Assembly (NCBI RefSeq): GCF_946221155.1
Contig: NZ_CAMIAN010000005.1
Coordinates: 1 to 64,000 of the forward strand
Length of the DNA: 64,000 bases
Origin: an uncultured Corynebacterium sp.
GTDB taxonomy: Bacteria > Actinomycetota > Actinomycetes > Mycobacteriales > Mycobacteriaceae
Direction: 5' to 3'
Positions 53,424 through 61,860 of the stretch are shown here, piece after piece. Position 1 is the stretch's first letter; every line of letters begins with the position of its first letter. The position numbers were made by a program, and so were the translations under genes. Under the pieces are notes generated by a model, which worked only from the letters and a program-made list of their open reading frames with translations, was not told where the DNA came from and searched no databases.

Positions 53424-53538
53424 GTGTTCTAATAGTTTTCAACAGCCTGTCTGGGGCGGATGGTTCACTGTGAACCGCAGCAAAGGAAGCTAACTGCACG
53501 GCTACAACAGCAGTGCCTATGCATTAAGGAGTATCCAC

Positions 53539-53904
53539 ATGACCACCTCGATTGTTCGTCCTGCAACGTCCCGTCAGTCCACTACCCGTGTTCGTGTGTC
53601 GCGCCATGACCGAATTGCACCACTGCGCCAACCGCAGGTACGCAAGCCGAATTGGAATGAGGTTGACAACTGCCGTAATTCGAACACCTATGGCTATGCT
53701 TCGGCGCCGGTGGCACGTTCGATATCTAGAAGCAGGGCCGCTAGAATCTCCGGAGCTAACGAAAGAGTGTTCGAAGCGCGTCCATCGCGTGTCGACAGTC
53801 TTCGGGCGCGCGTGGATCGCGTGGTTCACTCGCCTGGTGCGTCTGTAGTCTCCTTGGGCGCAATGTCCGTCCTGCTGGGACTCGCGCCCGTGTTGATTCC
53901 TTAA
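53539..53904 (+). CDS. divS: DivS-like SOS cell-division suppressor
   Basis: A 121-residue basic protein. The body is rich in Arg, Ser, Thr and Pro without a clear fold; a single hydrophobic segment occupies about residues 99-120 at the very C-terminus, predicting a tail-anchored membrane protein. No LysM domain is seen, unlike mycobacterial ChiZ in the same position. Position between lexA and nrdR and the adjacent SOS boxes identify it with C. glutamicum DivS, which delays division after DNA damage. AAGGAG precedes ATG 53539. Sequence conservation alone would be too weak to name it. Confidence 0.72.
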   Translation: MTTSIVRPATSRQSTTRVRVSRHDRIAPLRQPQVRKPNWNEVDNCRNSNTYGYASAPVARSISRSRAARISGANERVFEARPSRVDSLRARVDRVVHSPGASVVSLGAMSVLLGLAPVLIP

Positions 53905-53985
53905 GGCTGATGCCTCGAGGCGGCAGCTGGGTCTGTAGTTGTTGAAGCTTCGATCCGGGAGAGAACACGGACTAAGCTGGAGAGC

Positions 53986-54477
53986 GTGTTGTGTCCCTCT
54001 TGCAGTTCTGAATCATCCCGTGTAGTCGACTCGCGCTCCATCGAAATGGGAGTGTCTATACGCCGTCGCCGTGAATGCAGTGAATGCCAGACCCGTTTCA
54101 CCACCATCGAAAGATCCGTTCTGTTGGTGGTTAAGCGCAACGGGGTGACTGAGGAGTTCAGTAGGGAGAAGGTCATCAAGGGTGTGCGGCGCGCGTGCCA
54201 GGGGCGCGACGTCTCGGATGACGCGCTGAAGCGCCTCGCACACGAGGTGGAACAGGCAGTGCGCGTGGCCCATGGCTCGCAAGTTCCCGCGAACCAAATT
54301 GGCTTGGCGATCCTTGATCCGCTACGTACCCTTGACGAGGTCGCATATCTGCGCTTCGCCTCGGTGTATAAGTCCTTTAACTGCGCCGAAGACTTCGAGC
54401 AGGAAATCGAATCCCTCCGAGCACACCGCCAAGCAATAGCAGCTCGTTCTGCGGAACCCAGCGGCGAAGAAACCTAG
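53986..54477 (+). CDS. nrdR: transcriptional repressor NrdR
   Basis: A 163-residue repressor of ribonucleotide reductase genes. The zinc finger uses Cys3, Cys6, Cys31 and Cys34 (CPSC and CSEC). The ATP-cone domain that senses ATP and dATP follows ([20 protein letters not shown] and beyond). The GTG start at 53986 has no classical ribosome binding site nearby. The 81-bp gap after divS contains a palindrome GCCTCGAGGC at 53912-53921. NrdR is convergent with hrpA, 12 bases apart. Confidence 0.95.
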   Translation: MLCPSCSSESSRVVDSRSIEMGVSIRRRRECSECQTRFTTIERSVLLVVKRNGVTEEFSREKVIKGVRRACQGRDVSDDALKRLAHEVEQAVRVAHGSQVPANQIGLAILDPLRTLDEVAYLRFASVYKSFNCAEDFEQEIESLRAHRQAIAARSAEPSGEET

Positions 54478-54489
54478 CTGGTAGAAGGG

Positions 54490-57400
54490 CTAGCGAATCT
54501 TATCCAGCTTCTTACGGATGCGCTGCAGGGAAACCGAATGTGCCGTGCCGAGGTTTTGGGCGAAAAGGCTGACGCGCAGCTCCTCGATCATCCAGCGCAC
54601 CTCCTTAATCTGCGGAGAGGCGGCGCGTGCAGTCGGCAGGCGCTTTTTGGTCTTCTCCAACAACTCAAAGGCTTCCTGGACCTCGTAGTCCAGATCTTCC
54701 TCCTTGTCGGGATCAGTCTTCATCAACTCCAGACGGGCACGCATCGCCTCCACATAGCGCGGAACGTGGCGCATGTGGTCGATACCATTGCGAGCGATCG
54801 CATGCTTGCCTAAGAAGAAGTCCAGTTGCGCACGCATGTCGTCGATCGCCGCGCCGGACCAGCCCTCGAGCTCCGCCGACATATCCGCCACAGCCAGCAC
54901 CGCAGGAGCAAGGGCGACCACATATTGGCGCACACGCCCAGGCCCCTGGGAGCGTGCCGTTGATACGACCTCCTCGCACTTCTCCGGATCGCGGACCACG
55001 GGGCCCAGCTTCATCAGCATGTCGCGGCAGGCCAGCGCCACAACGTCGTTGACCAATCCATCAACGCCGCCTGGGGTGTTCTCCATAGCCACCCGCTGGC
55101 GAAGCGGCAGCCCCTTGATCATCTGCTTCGGAGACACACTGCAGGCCGCGACCATCATGTTCAGAACAGTGGTGAACTGCTGTCCGTCCGCTGCCTGCTT
55201 GGTGGGGAAGGCCTTCAAGGTGACTCTGTTCTTAGCTGAGCCCTGTGTACCGCCATGAGAGATAACGATTGCGGGATAGGTGTTCAGTGACTGCCCATCC
55301 ACCACCGTTTCCACCGTTTCAGGCAACACGCCGATGCCGTCTGCAGTCCAGGCATCCGCGGTGGCCAGCACGCCGGTGGACGTACCGGCCTGCTTCTTGG
55401 ATCCTTTCCGACGAGAAGGCGTATGCTGTGCCGCGTCACTTGGCGCGGCGGTTGTGGAACGTGCGGCTGCTTGGGCAATGGCCGACGTGACCTGCCCGGC
55501 AAGTTTGGTCTGTAGGTACTGCAGGTCGCGTGACTTTTCGATGACATTGCCGCGCCGGTCTATGGCAGCGAATTGCATGCGCAAATGCCCGGGAACCCGC
55601 GACCAGTCGAAGTCCTGTTCGGAGATCCCCTGGCCGCCAAGCTCGCGCAGTGCCTCGGCCAGCGCAAACCCAAACTCGCCGTCGAAAGGCACCATCCTCC
55701 GCAGGGCTGCAGTGGCGAAGTTGCTGGCGGGCACCACACTCGTGCGTAGCGGTTTGGGGAGAGATCGGATCAGGGCGATCGCCAGCTCCTCCCGCATGCC
55801 GGCCACCAACCAGCGTGTTTCCGGTTCGGAGACGTTCGCAAGCAAGGGGATAGGCACTCGCATCGTCATGCCATCGTCCGGATCACCCGGTAAGAAGACA
55901 TAGCTGAGTTCAAACTCCAGGCTGCCCTGCCGCCACACGTCGGGGAATTCGTCGGCAGCCTTCGCTGCCTCCTCCGAGTCGATCAGCGCATCTAGCGTGA
56001 AATCCAGTTGGTGCGGATCCTTATGGCGAGCCTTCTTCCACCAAGAATCAAAGTGCCGGGAGGAAACGATCTTCTCGGGCAAGCGGGCGTCATAAAAATC
56101 GAAGAGCGTTTGATCGTCGACAACGATATCGCGGCGGCGAGCCTTATCCTCCAGCTCGGTGGCCTCGGACAAAAGCTTTTGGTTGTGGGCGAAGAAGTGG
56201 TGGCGGGTTCTCCAATCTCCCTCCACAAGAGCGTGCCGGATAAACAACTCGCGGGCCAAGGCACGGTCCACCTTTGACGCATTGACCATGCGGTCGGCGA
56301 CAATCGGCAATCCCAAAAGCAGCACTTTTTCGTGCACCATTGCCGCCCCGCGGGAAGACGACCACACCGGCTCGGAATAGTTGTACTTCACCATGTGCGG
56401 GGCGATTGTCTCGATCCAACTCGGATCGATGGGGCCCACGGTGCGGGCGAAGACCTGCGAGGTCTCCACCAACTCAGCGGCCATAAGCCACTGTGGGGGC
56501 TTCTTGGCCACGTGGGAGGAAGGATGCACTACGAAGTGCGAGCCGCGGGTGCCGGTGAATTGCTTGGAGTTCCCCTCGCGCATTCCCACGTGGGTCAAGA
56601 GGCCAGTGAGTATGGACTTGTGCACCAGATCCTCGTCGATCCCCTCCGGCTCGAAAACCAGCTCCCTGACATGTCGAATATTCGGGATCTTCCAGCTGAG
56701 ATCCTGCACGACGGAAAGCATCTGGCGCACCAGATCCATCCATTCGCGGACGCGGACATAGTGGATGAACTCCCGCTGGCACAGCTTGCGGAACTTATTC
56801 GCGGACAATTCCTGACGCTGTTCCTGCAGGTAATTCCAGAGCTTCAGCAGGCTCACAAAGTCGGAGTTTGCCTTGAAACGCGCGTGCATTTCGTCGGCCT
56901 GCTGCTGCTTTTCCAGCGGTCGCTCGCGCACATCCTGGATGGACAGGGCAGACACGATGACTGCGATGGGTTCGATGATGTTGTTCGCATGCCCAGCTGC
57001 CAGCATGCGCGCGAGCCGTGGATCGGTGGGGATGCGTGCCATGTCGCGGCCGATGGCGGTAAGCGTTGCGTCCTTTGTTGACGCCAACGCTCCGAGTTCC
57101 TGCAGTAGGGCCACACCGTCACGGATGGACTTGCTGTCGGGTGCCTGGAGGAAAGGAAACTGTTCAATGTCACCCCGCCCGAGGGCGGCCATGGACAGAA
57201 TCACGCTGGATAGGTGGGTGCGAAGAATCTCCGGGTCGGTAAACTCCGGGCGTGCCTCGAAGTCCTCCTCGGAGTACAGGCGGATGGCAATGCCATCGGC
57301 GATGCGCCCCGAGCGGCCGGAGCGCTGCTTGGCGCTGGCCTGGCTAATGGGCTCCACGGGCAGGCGTTGGACCTTGGTGCGGTTGGAGTAGCGAGAGATA

Positions 57401-58491
57401 CGGGCATAGCCGGTGTCCACGACATAATGGATGCCCGGTACTGTCAGCGAGGTTTCCGCGATGTTGGTGGCCAGCACGATGCGTCGGCGTGGCCCCGTGC
57501 GGAACACGCGGTGCTGCTCGGCGTTTGAAAGGCGTCCAAACAGCGGTAACACGTCCACCTTGCGTCCGCCGCCGGCGCCGGCGAACTCTCCTTCCAGTGC
57601 TTCGGCGGCATCTCGGATCTCTCGTTCGCCGGAGAAGAAACACAGGATGTCTCCGTCGCCGGCACGCATCAACTCTTTACACGCCGCAACGAGACCGTCC
57701 AGAGGGTCGGTCTCCACCTCGATGACCTCGCCAGTTTTCGGGTTCTCCCGTTCAGTCACGAGCGGGCGATAGCGAATTTCTACCGGGTAGGTGCGACCCG
57801 AGACTTCAATGATTGGGGCGGGGGAGCCATCGGCGTCCGCAAAGTGCTTGGCAAAGCTTTCGGGGTCGATCGTGGCGGAGGTGATGATGACCTTCAAGTC
57901 CGGCCGCTTCGGCAGCAACTGCTTGAGGTAGCCCAGGAGGAAGTCGATGTTGAGGCTGCGTTCGTGGGCCTCGTCGACAATGATCGTGTCGTAGTCCCGC
58001 AGCAGGCGATCGCGCTGGATCTCGTTGAGCAGCACGCCATCGGTCATGAGCTTCACAGCGGTGTGTTTGGAGATCGTGTCGTCGAAGCGGATTTTGTAGC
58101 CGACCAGGGAAGTATCGTCGCCGATCTGCTGGTCGAGTTCCTCGGCGATACGCTCGGCAACGCTGCGAGCTGCGATGCGGCGCGGCTGGGTGTGGCCAAT
58201 TACCTTGGTGCGTCCGCGACCGAGTTCCAGGCACATCTTCGGGATCTGGGTGGTCTTACCCGAGCCGGTTTCACCCGCGATGATGACCACTTGATTGTCT
58301 TCGATGGCCTTTTTAATGTCCTCCCGCCGCTCGGAAACTGGCAGGTCGGGGTAGGAGATTGGCGGAATGGTGCGGATGAACTGCGGGCGGCGGCGCTTAT
58401 TCGAGCGTCGCCGAGAGCGCTTGCGCCCCTGCGACTTGCCCTGGGCGCGGCCTTCGTTGGTGGGGGAAGCCGCCCCGTGCGCATCCGTCAT
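54490..58491 (-). CDS. hrpA: ATP-dependent RNA helicase HrpA
   Basis: A 1333-residue DEAH-box helicase. After a very basic N-terminus (GRKRSRRRSNKRRRPQ), motif I GETGSGKT is at residues 73-80, motif II is DEAH, followed by SAT (ITSATI) and motif VI QRSGRSGR. HA2 and OB-type regions follow, and a long C-terminal DUF3418 (about residues 700-1300) is typical of bacterial HrpA. E. coli HrpA acts on mRNA and collided ribosomes. ATG 58491 is used. The next gene, the ceramidase, is divergent across 249 bp with no gene. Confidence 0.94.
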   Translation of the reverse strand: MTDAHGAASPTNEGRAQGKSQGRKRSRRRSNKRRRPQFIRTIPPISYPDLPVSERREDIKKAIEDNQVVIIAGETGSGKTTQIPKMCLELGRGRTKVIGHTQPRRIAARSVAERIAEELDQQIGDDTSLVGYKIRFDDTISKHTAVKLMTDGVLLNEIQRDRLLRDYDTIIVDEAHERSLNIDFLLGYLKQLLPKRPDLKVIITSATIDPESFAKHFADADGSPAPIIEVSGRTYPVEIRYRPLVTERENPKTGEVIEVETDPLDGLVAACKELMRAGDGDILCFFSGEREIRDAAEALEGEFAGAGGGRKVDVLPLFGRLSNAEQHRVFRTGPRRRIVLATNIAETSLTVPGIHYVVDTGYARISRYSNRTKVQRLPVEPISQASAKQRSGRSGRIADGIAIRLYSEEDFEARPEFTDPEILRTHLSSVILSMAALGRGDIEQFPFLQAPDSKSIRDGVALLQELGALASTKDATLTAIGRDMARIPTDPRLARMLAAGHANNIIEPIAVIVSALSIQDVRERPLEKQQQADEMHARFKANSDFVSLLKLWNYLQEQRQELSANKFRKLCQREFIHYVRVREWMDLVRQMLSVVQDLSWKIPNIRHVRELVFEPEGIDEDLVHKSILTGLLTHVGMREGNSKQFTGTRGSHFVVHPSSHVAKKPPQWLMAAELVETSQVFARTVGPIDPSWIETIAPHMVKYNYSEPVWSSSRGAAMVHEKVLLLGLPIVADRMVNASKVDRALARELFIRHALVEGDWRTRHHFFAHNQKLLSEATELEDKARRRDIVVDDQTLFDFYDARLPEKIVSSRHFDSWWKKARHKDPHQLDFTLDALIDSEEAAKAADEFPDVWRQGSLEFELSYVFLPGDPDDGMTMRVPIPLLANVSEPETRWLVAGMREELAIALIRSLPKPLRTSVVPASNFATAALRRMVPFDGEFGFALAEALRELGGQGISEQDFDWSRVPGHLRMQFAAIDRRGNVIEKSRDLQYLQTKLAGQVTSAIAQAAARSTTAAPSDAAQHTPSRRKGSKKQAGTSTGVLATADAWTADGIGVLPETVETVVDGQSLNTYPAIVISHGGTQGSAKNRVTLKAFPTKQAADGQQFTTVLNMMVAACSVSPKQMIKGLPLRQRVAMENTPGGVDGLVNDVVALACRDMLMKLGPVVRDPEKCEEVVSTARSQGPGRVRQYVVALAPAVLAVADMSAELEGWSGAAIDDMRAQLDFFLGKHAIARNGIDHMRHVPRYVEAMRARLELMKTDPDKEEDLDYEVQEAFELLEKTKKRLPTARAASPQIKEVRWMIEELRVSLFAQNLGTAHSVSLQRIRKKLDKIR

Positions 58492-58740
58492 GTGTGAATC
58501 ACCCGTCTCGCTTGCAGTCGCTTCCCCGAATTTAAGGGGCTGAACAGGCCGATTCTAGCAATGTGTCGCTGGGGCAGGAACCTCCACCCCTGAACGCTTT
58601 TCACCCCCAAAGAAGGTGAGGGGAGAATAAAAGTTTGCTTAATATGTGAAAACTATCCCCCTGGCCCATGGATGCGGTCTAGTCTTTCGTCAGTCAAAAC
58701 AATCTAGTTCTTTAAGTAGTTTTGTGAAACGAGATGCCTC

Positions 58741-60819
58741 ATGTGTGAACACGGCCAGAACGCTACCCCAAACAATCTGCAGAACCCGCTGACGTCCCAG
58801 TTCAGCCGCCGCAACTTCTTCCGTGGAATGGCTGCGGTATCCGGCACTGTCCTGTGGGCTTCCGCTGGCGCCCACGGAGCCAGCGCCCAGGAAGCTACCG
58901 GCGGCAGCGGGGGAGGCTTCCACGTCGGCCGCGGCCTGGCAGACATGACCGGCGAGCCGTGGGGCGCTGGCATGTTCGGCTATGCCGTGGATGAGCAGAA
59001 GTCCGTCGGCATTCAGCGCCGCCAGTATGCACGGGCGTTTATCTTCGTTGACGCCAACCGCGACAATTCCCGTTTCGTCCACGTCACCTGCGATGTGGGC
59101 CTGATGTTCCAGTCCATCCACCTGGAGGTGCTTCGCCGCCTCAAGGAGAAGTTCGGAGACCTGTACAACCAGACTAACGTCATACTCACAGCCACCCACA
59201 CCCACGTGGCTCCCGGAGGCACATCTCAGCATCTGATGGTCGACATCACCCACGGTGGCTTCCGCCCGAAGACCTTCGAGGCGACGGTCGCGGGAATTGT
59301 TACCGCCATTGAGCGCGCTCACGCGGACATCCAGCCTTCAGAGGTCACGGTTGCTGAAACAACGGTCGCTGATGCGGGCGTCAATAGGTCAAAGACCTCG
59401 TGGGACCGCAACCCCGAAGAGGACAAGAAGGCGCTACCCAACGGTGTGGACACACGCAGTGTGACCCTCCACGTTTCGCGCGGCGGTAAGCAGGTCGGGC
59501 TGATCAATTGGTACTCGCTGCACCCGACGAGCTTCGGTGCGGAGTACAAGCACATCGCCGGCGACAATAAGGGATATGCGGCATGGGCAACGGAGGAAGC
59601 TCACGGCGTGGTGCACCGGTACCCCGAGGATGCACCGTTCGTCGCTGCCTTCGCGAATATGACGCCGGGCGATATCACGCCGAATATGGGGTTGACGCCC
59701 AACTCTGGGCCAGGAGCCGATGAGCGCGAATCCGCGCAAATCCTCGGCGAGAGGATGATGGCGGCGACCGAGGACCTGGGTAAAAACTGGTCAGCAGGCG
59801 GTATCGACGGGCGCATGCGATGGGTGAATTGCCCGCAGCTGGTGGCCAGCCCCCGCTTTACACCGGATAAGAAGGAGCACAAGCTGGGGCCGGCGGTACT
59901 GGGAGCGGCCTTTGCGGGATCCTCGCAGGAAGACGGTGGCGGTGTTCCAATCTTGGGCTTCAACGAGGGGGAGCGCGGAGGTAACCCGTGGGTCCGCGAC
60001 CTCAACAACTTCCTGGCTCCTCAAGAGATCAAGGACATCCACGGCCCGAAGGAATGCCTGCTGCCAATGGGGTACATCGACGGCATGATTCAGCAGGTTC
60101 ACCCCTTTACGATCCATCGCCTGGGGTCCTTTGTTCTGGTGAGCCTCGGCTTCGAGCCGACGATTACCAGCGGCTTGCGCATGAAGCGCACTGTGGCGGC
60201 GGCGCTGGGTGTGCCCGAAAACACTATCGTCGTGCAGGGATACACCAACGCTTACGGTCACTACATCACCACGCCAGAGGAGTACGAGGCGCAGAACTAC
60301 GAGGGCGGCGCGACGATCTTCGGCCAGTACCAGCTACCTGCGTTCCAGGACGTGCTCGACGAGATGGCGCGCGCTCTAAAGGAGGGTAAGCCGGTGGAGG
60401 TTGGCCAACCCGCCGGGGATCTCACCGGACTGATCCCGAATGTTCCGGGCAGCGACAACTGGATGGATGCTCCGCCGCCGGGCAAGAAGTTCGGAGAGGT
60501 GCTGGAAGCGCCCACGGAAGTAAAAGCCGGCTCACAGGCACGGGTGGTTTTCGTAGGGGCAAACCCGAACAACGACATGCGCCACGGTGAGGGCTACGTG
60601 ACGATCGAGGACGCCAGCGGGAAGGTAATTGCGGATGACTCCAGCGAGAATACGCTGATTACCTTCGAGAACTCCTTCGGTCAGACTCGCACTACCGTCG
60701 AGTGGGGTACGCGCGATGTGCAGCCCGGCAAGTACACCGTGCGACTCAGGGGAGATTGGAAGGCGTTTCTGGGAAAGCTGTCGCCTTTTGAGGGGACCGC
60801 TGAACTGCACGTGAGCTAG
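58741..60819 (+). CDS. secreted neutral/alkaline ceramidase
   Basis: A 692-residue enzyme with a twin-arginine signal (SRRNFFRG, residues 22-29, cleavage likely after ASA near 49), so it is exported folded. It splits ceramide into sphingosine and fatty acid. Zinc ligands are seen as THTHVAPGG (His153/155) and SLHPTS (His261), with later GFEP and the ITTPEEYEAQNYEGG region carrying Glu and Tyr. The expected nucleophile motif NxGDVSPN appears as PGDITPN, with Thr313 in the Ser position. A C-terminal Ig-like domain ends it. It sits between hrpA and oxyR, suggesting an acquired niche gene. No clear ribosome binding site precedes ATG 58741. Confidence 0.9.
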   Translation: MCEHGQNATPNNLQNPLTSQFSRRNFFRGMAAVSGTVLWASAGAHGASAQEATGGSGGGFHVGRGLADMTGEPWGAGMFGYAVDEQKSVGIQRRQYARAFIFVDANRDNSRFVHVTCDVGLMFQSIHLEVLRRLKEKFGDLYNQTNVILTATHTHVAPGGTSQHLMVDITHGGFRPKTFEATVAGIVTAIERAHADIQPSEVTVAETTVADAGVNRSKTSWDRNPEEDKKALPNGVDTRSVTLHVSRGGKQVGLINWYSLHPTSFGAEYKHIAGDNKGYAAWATEEAHGVVHRYPEDAPFVAAFANMTPGDITPNMGLTPNSGPGADERESAQILGERMMAATEDLGKNWSAGGIDGRMRWVNCPQLVASPRFTPDKKEHKLGPAVLGAAFAGSSQEDGGGVPILGFNEGERGGNPWVRDLNNFLAPQEIKDIHGPKECLLPMGYIDGMIQQVHPFTIHRLGSFVLVSLGFEPTITSGLRMKRTVAAALGVPENTIVVQGYTNAYGHYITTPEEYEAQNYEGGATIFGQYQLPAFQDVLDEMARALKEGKPVEVGQPAGDLTGLIPNVPGSDNWMDAPPPGKKFGEVLEAPTEVKAGSQARVVFVGANPNNDMRHGEGYVTIEDASGKVIADDSSENTLITFENSFGQTRTTVEWGTRDVQPGKYTVRLRGDWKAFLGKLSPFEGTAELHVS

Positions 60820-60852
60820 AGATAGGCCAAAGGTACTTATTTCCCCTGTTGT

Positions 60853-60873
60853 AATTATACTTTTCTAATAATT
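60853..60873. promoter_or_regulatory. candidate OxyR/LysR-type binding site
   Basis: AATTAT-N9-ATAATT is a perfect 6-9-6 inverted repeat, containing the LysR-type T-N11-A core, 17 bases before the oxyR GTG. Autoregulation by OxyR is inferred. Confidence 0.45.
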
Positions 60874-60890
60874 CCTGTACAGTTAGGTAC

Positions 60891-61853
60891 GTGGTTCAAA
60901 GAGAGTATCGACCAACAGTCGCCCAATTGCGCACCTTCGTGACCATCGCCGAACACGGTCACTTCGGCACCGCTGCCGCTCACCTCGGGATCTCACAGCC
61001 GTCGCTGTCACAGGCGCTTGCAGCGCTGGAGGCGGGCCTTGGCGTGCAACTGATCGAACGATCTACTCGCAAGGTCATCGTCACCCCGGTGGGGCGGGGG
61101 CTGCTGCCGTTTGCGCAGGCGACTTTGGAGAGCCTGGAAACCTTCGTCACTCACGCCCGCGGTGCCCACGGTGGCCTGGTCGGCTCGCTGGCCATTGGCA
61201 TGATCCCCACCGTCGCGCCATACATACTGCCGGATGTGCTGCACACCGTTAACGATGTGGCCCCCAAACTCGAGCCGCGCATTGTGGAGGAGAAGTCACC
61301 ACTGCTGGTGGACGCTCTACGCCAAGGCAAGATCGACGTTGCCGTGCTTGGCATGCCGGGTGAAGGCGGCGGGATAAACACCGTTGACCTGTACACCGAA
61401 GAGTTCGTTCTGGTCCTGCCGGAAGGGCACCCTCTGGCCGGTCGGAAGGACTTGGCGGTCGACGAACTGAAGAACATTGAACTGTTGCTCCTGGACGACG
61501 GCCACTGCCTGCGCGACCAGATCCTGGAGCTGTGCCGCACCGTGGACATGGCAAACGACCCGCGCCATTCCGTAACCCGTGCCGCGAGCCTGTCCACGGT
61601 AATCCAGCTGGTGGCTGCCGGGCTGGGTGCAACCCTGGTGCCGCTGTCCGCAGTGGCCGTAGAGTGCCAGCGCCCAGGCATCGCCCTGGCCACATTCGCC
61701 GGCGGTGCTGTGCGCGCCGGACGCACGATCGGCATGGCCTACCGCTCGAGTTCTACACGGATCGACGACTACGCGGCGCTGGGGGAGATCGTGGCGCAGT
61801 CCTTCAACCACGTGGCGAAGGAAAGCCGCCGCGTGCTGGAGACCTTCCTCTAA
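60891..61853 (+). CDS. oxyR: hydrogen peroxide-inducible regulator OxyR
   Basis: A 320-residue LysR-type regulator. The helix-turn-helix spans about residues 15-60 (HFGTAAAHLGISQPSLSQAL). The effector domain has LLLLDDGHCLRDQILELC with Cys206 and Cys215, the disulfide switch pair of OxyR. In corynebacteria OxyR represses or activates catalase, dps and iron-storage genes. The start is GTG 60891; the upstream 70 bp are AT-rich and hold the inverted repeat at 60853-60873. C. glutamicum places oxyR beside hrpA; here the ceramidase separates them. Confidence 0.93.
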   Translation: MVQREYRPTVAQLRTFVTIAEHGHFGTAAAHLGISQPSLSQALAALEAGLGVQLIERSTRKVIVTPVGRGLLPFAQATLESLETFVTHARGAHGGLVGSLAIGMIPTVAPYILPDVLHTVNDVAPKLEPRIVEEKSPLLVDALRQGKIDVAVLGMPGEGGGINTVDLYTEEFVLVLPEGHPLAGRKDLAVDELKNIELLLLDDGHCLRDQILELCRTVDMANDPRHSVTRAASLSTVIQLVAAGLGATLVPLSAVAVECQRPGIALATFAGGAVRAGRTIGMAYRSSSTRIDDYAALGEIVAQSFNHVAKESRRVLETFL

Positions 61854-61860
61854 GTCGGGG

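Noticed and set aside
58600..58640. Weak stem TCACC...GGTGA upstream of the ceramidase as a terminator
   Set aside because: The stem is only five bases, and no gene on either strand ends nearby.
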